Assembly (NCBI RefSeq): GCF_017876775.1
Contig: NZ_JAGIOP010000001.1
Coordinates: 1,054,001 to 1,118,000 of the forward strand
Direction: 5' to 3'
From: Mycolicibacterium lutetiense
GTDB taxonomy: Bacteria; Actinomycetota; Actinomycetes; Mycobacteriales; Mycobacteriaceae
Length of the DNA: 64,000 nt
In this document: positions 21,643 to 30,400 of the stretch, one piece after another
Layout: the number at the start of each line of letters is the position of its first letter
Numbering within the stretch: the stretch's first letter is position 1
Notes under the pieces: model-generated
The model's database searches: none
What the model was told of the DNA's origin: nothing
Seen by the model: only the letters and a program-made list of their open reading frames with translations
Translations under genes and position numbers: made by a program

Positions 21643-22452
21643 TCAGCCGAACTCGATGACGTTGGTCGGTGCGCGGAACCGCTCGAGTGAGCGGGATCGG
21701 TAGGCGAGTGCCGCGGCACGCGACAAGATCTTGCCCCGACCGGCCGGCATCTCAAGCTCATGTACCGCGATAACTCCTGGTATGGAACGCAACTCGTCGT
21801 ACCGATCGGCGGTGAACGAGAACGGCATCGGCGGTGCGGTGTACTGCTTGCTGAGCTTGATGCCGCATCGCTGCGAGTACCAGCTCAGAAATCGCGGGAC
21901 GCTGTCGAAGATCAGCTGTCCCCCGGGGAACCTGGCGGCACAGGCCGCGATGAGATCGAAGACCGAGCTTTCGTCGAGGTATTGGAACAATCCCTCGACG
22001 GTGATGAGTACTCCGTTGGTGGTGTCTACCTGATCCATCCAGGAGTGGTCGAGTGCGGACTGTGCCAGATGGCGCAGCCGGTCAGACGCCGGTAGTAGTT
22101 CCTGGCGTAGCTGTACGACCGGCTCCAGATCCACGGAGAGCCAGCTGATTTCACCGTTGTCGAGACGCCAGAAGCTGGTTTGCAGTCCCTCGGCGAGGGC
22201 CACCACCGTGGCGCGGGGGTGTGCCCGGAGGTACCGGTGAGCGGCGGTGTCGAATGCGACGGCCCGCAGGGCGGTGGCCTGGTGGGTCCGGCCGAAATGG
22301 TCGTAGTCATAGTCGAGGCTGTTGCGCAGGGTGATCGCCATCGGGTCCTCGATGATGCCGTCGGGCCGGGCCGCCTCGGTCGCTCTCTGGTGCAGTGTCA
22401 GTAGCGCGGTTTCTGAGATCGCGGTCAGGTGACGAGCGTCGATGACTGGCAT
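21643..22452 (-). CDS. Class I SAM-dependent methyltransferase (LCMT/PPM-type)
   Basis: 269 residues of the leucine carboxyl methyltransferase-like family that is expanded in mycobacteria. ARPDGIIEDPMAI is the substrate loop, ATVVALAEGLQTSFWRLDNG the SAM motif I region, SWLSVDLEPVVQLR the motif II acid, and GVLITVEGLFQYLDESSV motif IV. Substrate unknown. Convergent with metE, divergent from the PPE gene; no other functional tie is visible. Confidence 0.85.
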   Translation of the reverse strand: MPVIDARHLTAISETALLTLHQRATEAARPDGIIEDPMAITLRNSLDYDYDHFGRTHQATALRAVAFDTAAHRYLRAHPRATVVALAEGLQTSFWRLDNGEISWLSVDLEPVVQLRQELLPASDRLRHLAQSALDHSWMDQVDTTNGVLITVEGLFQYLDESSVFDLIAACAARFPGGQLIFDSVPRFLSWYSQRCGIKLSKQYTAPPMPFSFTADRYDELRSIPGVIAVHELEMPAGRGKILSRAAALAYRSRSLERFRAPTNVIEFG

Positions 22453-22544
22453 GCGCCGACCGTACCTGCCGGTGGATTTGCGGCATACCCGTGCTGCGGT
22501 GTCGAGAGTCGTTGCCCCGGTTCACCGGTCACTACGAACATCCC

Positions 22545-22574
22545 GGGAACTTTCTGTGGGCCGTGACCGACTAG
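22545..22574 (+). promoter_or_regulatory. ECF-type promoter, copy 1 (PPE gene), SigC candidate
   Basis: GGGAACT (22545-22551), 16 bases, then CGACTAG (22568-22574). The same -35/-10 pair at identical spacing precedes the oxygenase, HMA and ctpB genes in this island. Expected transcription start is near 22580, about 28 bases before the PPE GTG. It partly resembles the published SigC consensus (SSSAAT and CGTSSS, as I recall it). Confidence 0.75.
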
Positions 22575-22608
22575 CTCGAGGACAAGGCTCATGTGAGGAG
22601 GTGATGGC

Positions 22609-24078
22609 GTGACCGCACCGCTGTGGTTTGCGGTGCCTCCAGAGGTGCATTCGGCTCTGCTGACCGCGGGGCCCGGTCCCGGATCCCTGCTTGCGGCGGC
22701 GGCTGAGTGGGACGCGCTGAGCATTCAATACAGTGCGGCAGCAGCCGAACTCACACAGATTCTGGCCGGGGTGCAGGCCTGCAGCTGGGAAGGACCGAGC
22801 GCCACGCAGTATGTGGCTGCCCACGGCCCCTACCTGGCGTGGCTGGAGCAGTCCTCCGCCGACAGTGCGCTCACCGCCGCGCAGCACGGGACCGTAGCGG
22901 CTGCGTACAGCACCGCTCTGGCGACCATGCCTACCCTGGCCGAACTCGCTGCCAACCACATCACTCACGGCGTGCTCACGGTCACCAACTTCTTCGGCCT
23001 GAACACCATACCGATCGCCATCAACGAAGCCGATTATGTGCGGATGTGGCTGCAGGCGGCCGAATCGATGGCCACCTACGAAGCGGTGGCGGCCGGCGCG
23101 TACTCGGCGGTTCCATCGACTCGGCCGGCGCCGTCGATCCTTGTGCCGGGAGGTGAAGCACGGAGCGATCAGCAGAACACGTCGGGCTCAATGTCGGGGG
23201 ACCAGCCGCTGAACAACGTCTGGAAACTGATCTCGGATCTCATCTCGGGAGCCGGCAATCCCGAGCAGCTCCTTGAGACGTTTCAACAGTTCTTCGGGCA
23301 GTTGGGATTCAACCCGGCCGAGGCCGCCGTCCTCGCCATCATCGCCCTGGTGCTCTACGACATGCTCTGGTATCCCTACTACGCGTCGTACTCGCTACTG
23401 CTCCTGCCGTTCTTCGCGCCGGCGCTGAGTGCCCTCAGCGCGCTGGGTGCACTGACGCTGCTGCAGAACAAGGTTCCGGATCCGGGGCTGATGCCAGGGC
23501 CCGTCGATGTCGACGCCGGGCACAGGGCCGGCCGGTCGGCCGATGTCGGCGTGCCGTTGCCCCTGTCCGCGACCTCGACGGCGGTTCCGCAGACCGGTGC
23601 GGGGTCTGGTGTGCCCACCCCGAGCAGTCCGGGTACCGCGGGGGGTGCCGCAGGCCCATCCATGGTCGGCTACGCCGTGCCGGGATTGGATCCGCCGGCA
23701 GTGGCGGCAGGACCGAGGATCGGTGCGAAATCACCTGATGGCATGACGGACGTTCTCACCACCGTCGCGGCGGCCAGGGCGGCCGTCGGCGCCCGTCACC
23801 GTCGAAAACAGGCCGGTCGCAAGCGAGACCGTGCGCGGAGCTACCGCTACGAATTTCTGGACGCCACCGAGGCGGCGGACGTTCCCGACCCTGTCCGACC
23901 TTCGTCACCGTCATCCAGCGACCAGGGGGCAACAACCCTCGGCTTCTCCGGAGTCGTACCGGTCCCCACGAGCGCGTCGGCCGCAGGGATGGTCCAGCAT
24001 GCGCGCGGCAGTGACGGAGAATCCGTCCCCATGCTTCCCGCCACCTGGATCGGTCATCCAGATGTCACCCGCGAATAG
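22609..24078 (+). CDS. PPE-family protein heading the isonitrile-lipopeptide locus (PPE1-like)
   Basis: 489 residues. The N-terminal ~180 residues are a PPE domain: PPE at residues 10-12 ([12 protein letters not shown]), the WEG turn near residue 64, and [20 protein letters not shown] strongly hydrophobic segment lies around residues 240-285, then a Gly/Pro/Ser-rich tail and a basic stretch ([18 protein letters not shown]) near the end. GAGGAGGTG precedes the GTG. No PE gene is adjacent. M. tuberculosis has PPE1 (Rv0096) in the same position before Rv0097. Probably exported or outer-membrane, perhaps handling the lipopeptide or its metal complex (inference). Confidence 0.88.
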   Translation: MTAPLWFAVPPEVHSALLTAGPGPGSLLAAAAEWDALSIQYSAAAAELTQILAGVQACSWEGPSATQYVAAHGPYLAWLEQSSADSALTAAQHGTVAAAYSTALATMPTLAELAANHITHGVLTVTNFFGLNTIPIAINEADYVRMWLQAAESMATYEAVAAGAYSAVPSTRPAPSILVPGGEARSDQQNTSGSMSGDQPLNNVWKLISDLISGAGNPEQLLETFQQFFGQLGFNPAEAAVLAIIALVLYDMLWYPYYASYSLLLLPFFAPALSALSALGALTLLQNKVPDPGLMPGPVDVDAGHRAGRSADVGVPLPLSATSTAVPQTGAGSGVPTPSSPGTAGGAAGPSMVGYAVPGLDPPAVAAGPRIGAKSPDGMTDVLTTVAAARAAVGARHRRKQAGRKRDRARSYRYEFLDATEAADVPDPVRPSSPSSSDQGATTLGFSGVVPVPTSASAAGMVQHARGSDGESVPMLPATWIGHPDVTRE

Positions 24079-24079
24079 C

Positions 24080-24109
24080 GGGAACTTTCAACCGGTTTGA
24101 TTCGACCAA
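24080..24109 (+). promoter_or_regulatory. ECF-type promoter, copy 2 (oxygenase operon), SigC candidate
   Basis: GGGAACT (24080-24086), 16 bases, CGACCAA (24103-24109), starting two bases past the PPE stop. It gives the biosynthetic operon its own promoter, separate from the PPE gene. The expected start of transcription is near 24115, about 44 bases before the TTG. Confidence 0.72.
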
Positions 24110-24158
24110 TCCGATAGTTGCACCGCCGGCGCTGCGCAGTGCCGAACGAGGAGAAAAG

Positions 24159-25028
24159 TTGACGCTGAATGTGAAAGGGGAGGGGCTCGGGGCGCAAGTC
24201 ACGGGAATCGACCCCAAGAATCTCGACGACATCACCAGGGGCGAGATCCGGGAGATCGTCTATCAGAACAAGCTGGTGGTTCTGAAAGATGTTCATCCGA
24301 CTCCCGAGGAATTCCTTCAACTGGGTCGCATCGTCGGCGATGTGGTCACGTACTACGAGCCGATCTATCACCACAAGGACCACCCAGAGATCTTTGTCTC
24401 CTCGACAGAGCAGGGGCACGGCGTCCCGAGGACCGGTGCGTTCTGGCACATCGACTACATGTTCATGCCCGAGCCGTTCGCATTCTCGATGGTGGTGCCA
24501 CTGGCGGTGCCTGGGAGTGACCGTGGGACCTACTTCATCGACCTCAACAAGGTGTGGGAGTCCCTGCCCGACACTGTGCGCGACCCGGTGCGTGGCACAT
24601 TCGCCACCCATGACCCTCGGCGTCACATCAAGATTCGCCCGCATGATGTGTACAAGCCGATCGGCGAGGTGTGGGACGAGATCTCCAGGGCCACGCCGCC
24701 GATCAAATGGCCAACCGTGATCAGGCACCCGAAAACCGGGCAGGAGATCCTCTACATCTGCGCATCGGGTACCACGAAGATCGAGGACCAGGACGGCCAT
24801 GTGTTGGATCCCGTTGTGCTGCAGGACCTCATGGCTGCCACCGGGCAACTCGATCCGGATTTCACCTCACCGTTCATCCACGCTCAGCACTACGAAGTGG
24901 GCGATGTCGTGTTGTGGGACAACCGGGTTCTGATGCACCGGGCGAAACACGGCACGACGCCAGGCACTTTGACAACTCATCGGCTGACCATGCTGGACGG
25001 CCTCAAGACACCGGGATATGGGGTATGA
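24159..25028 (+). CDS. Fe(II)/2-oxoglutarate-dependent isonitrile-forming oxygenase (Rv0097-like)
   Basis: 289 residues, TauD/TfdA fold. The iron ligands are His97-x-Asp99 (FWHIDYM) and His260 (LMHRAKHG), and Arg275 (TTHRLTML) fits the 2-oxoglutarate carboxylate. It is very close to what I recall of M. tuberculosis Rv0097; the Streptomyces homologue ScoE makes the isonitrile group by oxidative decarboxylation of an N-carboxymethyl beta-amino acid. TTG start at 24159 with GAGGAG upstream. Translationally coupled to the next gene (ATGA overlap). Confidence 0.93.
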   Translation: MTLNVKGEGLGAQVTGIDPKNLDDITRGEIREIVYQNKLVVLKDVHPTPEEFLQLGRIVGDVVTYYEPIYHHKDHPEIFVSSTEQGHGVPRTGAFWHIDYMFMPEPFAFSMVVPLAVPGSDRGTYFIDLNKVWESLPDTVRDPVRGTFATHDPRRHIKIRPHDVYKPIGEVWDEISRATPPIKWPTVIRHPKTGQEILYICASGTTKIEDQDGHVLDPVVLQDLMAATGQLDPDFTSPFIHAQHYEVGDVVLWDNRVLMHRAKHGTTPGTLTTHRLTMLDGLKTPGYGV

Positions 25029-25585
25029 GCATGAGCACCGCCGAAACACTCTCTGTCGTCACGAGCGGGTACGACACCACCGGCATGGCGCCGATTCCCG
25101 AAGATCTGCTGGTCAAGGTGCTGGAGCCCTACTCCTACAAAGGGTGCCGCTATCTTCTCGACGCCGAGTACGAGGCCACCGAGACCTCCGTGTCGGCGAT
25201 CGGGAACTTCAGCATCAAAGAGCCTGCATACATTCGGGACACCGGCCACTTCAACGCTGCCGAGTGGGTCCTGTGTTTCAACCAACTCGCCTACAGCGCA
25301 TTCGCACCGGCAATCCTCAATGAGGTGATACCTGAATTCCGGGGCTGGTCGATCGAGGACTACTTCAACTACCAACTTCCCAGCATGTTGATCAGAACGA
25401 CAGCATCCCGGTTCAGGCGCCCGATCAAGTCCGAGAAGTTCTCGGCACGGTTGCTGTGCAAGGACTTCGAGGTCGTCGATCGAACGATTCGCTATCTCAA
25501 GATTCCGTGCACGGTCGAATTCTGGGATGAGAACGGCGGCGCCGCATCCGGCGAAGTCGAACTGGCAGCACTCAACATCCCCTGA
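25025..25585 (+). CDS. fcoT: FcoT-like thioesterase / amino-adding enzyme (Rv0098-like)
   Basis: 186 residues, hot-dog fold, similar length to M. tuberculosis FcoT (Rv0098). Recognisable segments are EPYSYKGCRYLLDAEYEA, ISIKEP-like FSIKEPAYI, GHFNAAEWVLCFNQLAYSAF and YFNYQLPSMLIRTT. In the Streptomyces isonitrile pathway the homologue ScoD adds glycine across an enoyl-ACP and the thioesterase step releases the beta-amino acid for the oxygenase. ATG overlaps the upstream stop by 4 bases. Confidence 0.88.
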   Translation: MSMSTAETLSVVTSGYDTTGMAPIPEDLLVKVLEPYSYKGCRYLLDAEYEATETSVSAIGNFSIKEPAYIRDTGHFNAAEWVLCFNQLAYSAFAPAILNEVIPEFRGWSIEDYFNYQLPSMLIRTTASRFRRPIKSEKFSARLLCKDFEVVDRTIRYLKIPCTVEFWDENGGAASGEVELAALNIP

Positions 25586-25603
25586 CACCGGCACGAGAGC
25601 AGC

Positions 25604-27178
25604 ATGGCTATGACACCCCCACCGACCACGGTGTTGGAACGCATCGTTGAGCGGGCAGAACAACAGCCCGAGGCGATCGCCCTCCGTCGCTGCGACGGAA
25701 GCAGTGCTCTTCGCTACCGGGACCTCCTGGTCGAAGTGGACAGGTTGGCAGCCGATCTCGTCTCCCGATCGGTCACTCCGGGAAGTCGGGTGTTCGTCAT
25801 CTCCGACAACGGCCCCGAGACCTACCTGGCGGTGCTGGCCTGCGCAAGGGTCGGGGCCATTGCCGTCATGGTGGACGGTGCCCTGCCCGCGGCGACCATT
25901 GACCGGTTCGGTGAGATCACCGCTCCCGGTGCGATTCTGATCGCGCCCGGCTGCCGGCTGCAATCCGCGGATCTCGGCTCTCTCCGATCGATCCCTGCCG
26001 TCAACGTCACCATCACCGGCGGCGCGGCTGACCGCACCGGCGACCCGGTCTCAGCGTCATTGCCCGGCAGTCCAGGTGGTGGAGCAGACCACCCGATGGC
26101 CATGATTTTCACCAGCGGAACCACCGGCACGCCGAAAGCAGTGCTGCTGCCCAACCGAACCTTCTACTCCATTGCCGACATTCTGCAGCGCGAGCAGTTG
26201 GCATGGGTTGACTGGATCGTCGGCGAAACCACGTACTCGCCACTGCCCGCGACGCACATCGGTGGGCTGTGGTGGATCCTCAACTGTCTGATGCAGGGCG
26301 GGCTGTGCATCACCGGCGGCGAGAACACCTCGTCGATCGCCGAGATCCTCACCGTCAATGAGGTCGCGACCACATGTCTGGTTCCCACGCTACTGACCCG
26401 GTTGGTGTCCGAGCTGCGGTCCACGGGAAAGCCGGTCCCGCCGTCGCTACGCATGGTGGGGTACGGCGGATCCCGGGCGGTCGCCTCCGACGTGCACTTT
26501 GTGGAGAAGGCGGGCGTTCGTACCGCGCAGGTCTATGGCCTGAGCGAGACCGGCTGCACCGCACTGTGTCTCCCGACCGATGACGGGTCGATCGCCAGGA
26601 TCGAAGCGGGTGCAGTCGGGCGGCCCTATCCCGGCGTGCAAGTTCACCTGGACGGAGACGGCAGCGGACCGCCCAGACACCCAGGTTCTGACTCGGCTTC
26701 GTCGGGCACACTGTGGATCAAGTCCCCGGCGAACATGTTGGGATATTGGGACAATCCCGACCGGACTGCTGAGGTTCTTGTTGAGGGGTGGGTGAACACC
26801 GGGGATCTTCTCGACCTTCACGACGACGGCTTTTTCTACATCAGGGGACGGTCGTCGGAGATGATCATCTCCGGTGGCGTGAACATCGCGCCCGATGAGG
26901 TTGATCGCATCGCCGAAGGGGTGGCCGGCGTCGAGGCGGCAGCCTGCTACGAATTCCCCGACGAGGAGTTCGGGGCACTGGTGGGCCTGGCCGTGGTCGC
27001 GTCGACGGACCTGGACGAATCTGGGGCCAGAAAACTCAAACACGCTATTGCGGCCCGCTTCCGGCAGGAGTGCGAACCGATGGCCAGACCGTCGATGATC
27101 AGGCTCGTGCACGAGATTCCTCGAACCCAGTCCGGCAAGATCATGCGTGCCTCATTGGCCGTGGCCGCCGGTGGATGA
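25604..27178 (+). CDS. fadD10: Fatty acyl-AMP ligase (FadD10-like)
   Basis: 524 residues, ANL superfamily: [15 protein letters not shown] (P-loop), YGLSETGCTAL (A5), WVNTGDLLDLHDDGFFYIRGRSSEMI (A7-A8 hinge) and the catalytic Lys in RTQSGKIMR (A10). In M. tuberculosis FadD10 activates a fatty acid and loads it on the ACP Rv0100 rather than on CoA. It lies directly before the ACP gene (8-base overlap), which supports the same role here: supplying the acyl chain of the isonitrile lipopeptide. Confidence 0.92.
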   Translation: MAMTPPPTTVLERIVERAEQQPEAIALRRCDGSSALRYRDLLVEVDRLAADLVSRSVTPGSRVFVISDNGPETYLAVLACARVGAIAVMVDGALPAATIDRFGEITAPGAILIAPGCRLQSADLGSLRSIPAVNVTITGGAADRTGDPVSASLPGSPGGGADHPMAMIFTSGTTGTPKAVLLPNRTFYSIADILQREQLAWVDWIVGETTYSPLPATHIGGLWWILNCLMQGGLCITGGENTSSIAEILTVNEVATTCLVPTLLTRLVSELRSTGKPVPPSLRMVGYGGSRAVASDVHFVEKAGVRTAQVYGLSETGCTALCLPTDDGSIARIEAGAVGRPYPGVQVHLDGDGSGPPRHPGSDSASSGTLWIKSPANMLGYWDNPDRTAEVLVEGWVNTGDLLDLHDDGFFYIRGRSSEMIISGGVNIAPDEVDRIAEGVAGVEAAACYEFPDEEFGALVGLAVVASTDLDESGARKLKHAIAARFRQECEPMARPSMIRLVHEIPRTQSGKIMRASLAVAAGG

Positions 27179-27416
27179 GCGGCTGAGGGGCCGGGTCCTC
27201 GCTGCACTCTCGGAAGTGCTGTATGTCGATGAATCAGATCTCGTCGACGGCGATGCGACCGATCTGCGAGATCTCGGGCTGGACTCGGTTCGATTCGTGC
27301 TGCTGATGAAGCAACTCGGTATCGACCGGGAATCGGATGTCCCGCGGCGCCTGGCGGACAACCTGTCGATCGCCGGCTGGGTCCAGGAGTTGGAGAAGTT
27401 GGATGCTCCCGTCTGA
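27171..27416 (+). CDS. Acyl carrier protein of the isonitrile-lipopeptide pathway (Rv0100-like)
   Basis: 81 residues with the phosphopantetheine site DLGLDSVRF (Ser39). I chose the GTG at 27171, which overlaps the end of fadD10 by 8 bases; the longer in-frame ORF from 27147 adds residues absent from the remembered 78-residue Rv0100. It carries the fatty acyl chain from FadD10 through the FcoT and oxygenase steps to the NRPS. The NRPS start overlaps its end by 14 bases. Confidence 0.9.
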   Translation: MDERLRGRVLAALSEVLYVDESDLVDGDATDLRDLGLDSVRFVLLMKQLGIDRESDVPRRLADNLSIAGWVQELEKLDAPV

Positions 27417-30400
27417 AGATCCACCTGCGCAACGTATTCCGCTGAGCCGATCACAGCAGAACATCTACAACGGTGTGTTGCGGGACCATGATCCCCACCT
27501 GTATCTGATCGGGAGGCGCTACCGCTTCGAACCGACACCACCGGCGGAATTCCTGACCGCTCTGCGCAAGGCCATCCTGGCCAACCCCGTTCAGTTGTGT
27601 GTTCTGGCGGCGTCCGCGGATGCCGGCGGATACCCGGACCTCGTGCCCCGACTGGACGTCGATGACCTCGTGCACGTATACCGCGATGACGACAGCACGG
27701 TGCTGGCGAGCGAGTGGGGATCCGGCATTCTCGCGAAGCCGCTGGCGCGCTACAGCGTCCAACTCGACGGTGATGGCCTGGTGCGTCGTCTCGACGCCGA
27801 TGCGCACCATCTTCTGCTCGACGGGGGTGCCATCGGGATCATCGAAGCCCACCTGGGGCGCTTCCTCGCGGGCGGCAGCCAGACTGATATCGCTGGTGTC
27901 CGTGAAGGTTTGACCGGTGTCGCCACCGCACACCGCCGCGAGGCGATTCGGATCGACGAATCGCGTGAGCGGCTCACCACCGCTGTGCAACGCGAGCTTG
28001 CCGAGGGCAGTCATGGACATCCTGGTGCCGAACAACCGGTCATGGCCGCCAAGGGGATTCTTGCCGAATCCGCGGTGATCTCCGGCGAGGCCTACCGCGA
28101 GATTCTCAACGTGGCTGACCGGGAGAACGTGCCGCTCAATGTGCTCGTCGCGGCGGCGGCGACGGCAGTGGACGCGAGCATTCGTCACACCACCGACAGC
28201 CTCCTGGTGCACGCGGTGGACAACCGCTTCGGGGACCCTGACCTCGATGCCGCGACGTGCCTGGTCAACTCGGTGGCGCAACCCGTTCGGTTCCCGGCAT
28301 TTGCGTCGGTGGCCGACGTGGTGCGCACGTTGGATCGGGGCTACGTCAAGGCCGTGCGGCGCCGCTGGCTGCGCGAAGAGCACTACCGCCGAATGTATCT
28401 GGCGATCAATCGGACCACCTCGGTGGAAACGTTGACCCTCAATTTTCTGCGTGAGCCCTGCGCACCCGAGCTGTCGACCTTCTTGGCCGCCGCACCGGTG
28501 ACGATGCATATCGGACCCGTCGAGGGCATGACCGTGGCATCGGTCCTCGACGAGCGGCGACACACACTCACCCTCAACGTGTGGAACCGATCCGATCAGC
28601 TACGCCAGACAGTCGGTGTGGCGGAACGGATCTCGACCGCGCTGAGGTCCATGGCGACGATGTGGGATCTGCCCCTGGCGATGACCGTCGATGAGTGGTG
28701 CGGGATTGCCGATGACGGGACGGTTGCACCGGCAGATGACCGAGGCGATCCGCTGCCACCTGCGTGGTTCCTGGATCGCCCGGCGATCATCGGCGAATGG
28801 CGTCAGCGTCGTCTCGACATCGACTGCTGGATCTCCTGGTTGCTCCAGATCCACGCCGAGCCAGGTGACGTACTGGTTTTCACCGACGACGGCACCGAAA
28901 CGACCATCGACCTCCTGCTCGCATGTCACCTGGCCGGGTGCGGCTACAGCGTCTGCGACAGCAAGGATCAGCTGGGAGTGCGGGCCGAACGAATCAGCGA
29001 GTACGGCCACGGCATCTCAGCGCACATCGTGGATGTCGCCTCGGCCCCCGTCCCGCAACGTCTCGACGAGGAACGCCGCCGTCAGGTGACGGCCCGCATC
29101 GACGAGGCGGCCACGGACCCGCACCTGGCCACCAGGACCGCCTACGTCATGCCCACGTCCGGCTCGACCGGGGAACCCAAACTCGTTCAGGTCAATCATG
29201 GTTCGCTGGCGGCGTTCTGCTCCGGAGCGGCCCGGGCGTACGGCTGGGGGCCGGACGACACCGTCCTCCAATGTGCCCCGCTCACCTCCGATATCAGCGT
29301 CGAAGAAATCTTCGGTGCCGCTCTCGGTGGAGCGGCCATCGTCCGTTCGGCTGCCCTGAAAGCCGGTGATCTGCAGGCACTCATCAGCGATCTGGCCGCC
29401 GCGGGGGCGACCATCGTCGATCTGCCCACCTCGGTGTGGCAGCTGTGGTGTGACGACGTCGACGCGATGTCGCTTGTCGGCAACTCGGGGCTGCGTCAGA
29501 TCGTGATCGGCGGAGAACCAATCCGCTCCACTGCCGTCGACAAGTGGATCAATACCGCCGGCGCCGAGAACATCTCACTGGTGTCGAGCTACGGTCCGAC
29601 AGAAGCCACGGTCGTGGTGACCTACCTGCCGATCATCGATCGCGGCCAGGTGCTGGAACCCCACGCGCGCCCGCGACTGGGGCGACCACTCACGGCGAAT
29701 GCGGTGGTGATTGCGTTCGGTGAAGTCGTGGTGGTGGGGCAGATGGTGGCCGACGGCTATCTCGGTGTGGACAGCGCCAGTTTCGGCGTGGTCACCACTC
29801 CCGACGGCCGGCGCCTGCGCGCGTTTGCGACCGCCGACCGGGTAACGATCGACGGCGACGGATACCCGATCTTCGCGGGCCGTAAGGACGCGCTCGTCAA
29901 GATCTCGGGCAAGCGGGTCGACACCGCCGAGATCACCCGACGCATCGCGGCCGACCCGACGGTGGTCGATGTCGCCGTTGAACGTCACAACGGTGGGCTG
30001 GGGGTCTGGTTCGCGGCCCAGCGGACACGTGACGAGGACCAAGACCTCGCTGTGGCAGCACGTATCAGGAGCGTCCTGGTGGATTCTCGGGTGCCGTCGT
30101 TCTCCGTGTACAGCGTCGCAACTATTCCGCGGAAGCCCGGCGGGAAGATCGACACGGCACGGCTGCCGACACCTGCCGCTTCCGGACCAGGAGCCCGCGT
30201 CGACGGAACCGGAGAGTTGGCGGCGGGTCTCGCCGCCCTGTGGAGCACCCGCCTCGACAGGCCGATCACGCCGCACGCGTCGCTCTTGTGCGAGGGCATC
30301 GGGTCGCTGGACCTCGTGCGGATCCTGCCCGATACGCGCAGGCATCTCGGTCGACAGGTTTCGATTCTCGACCTGATCAGTGCCGATACCGCGGCGAACC

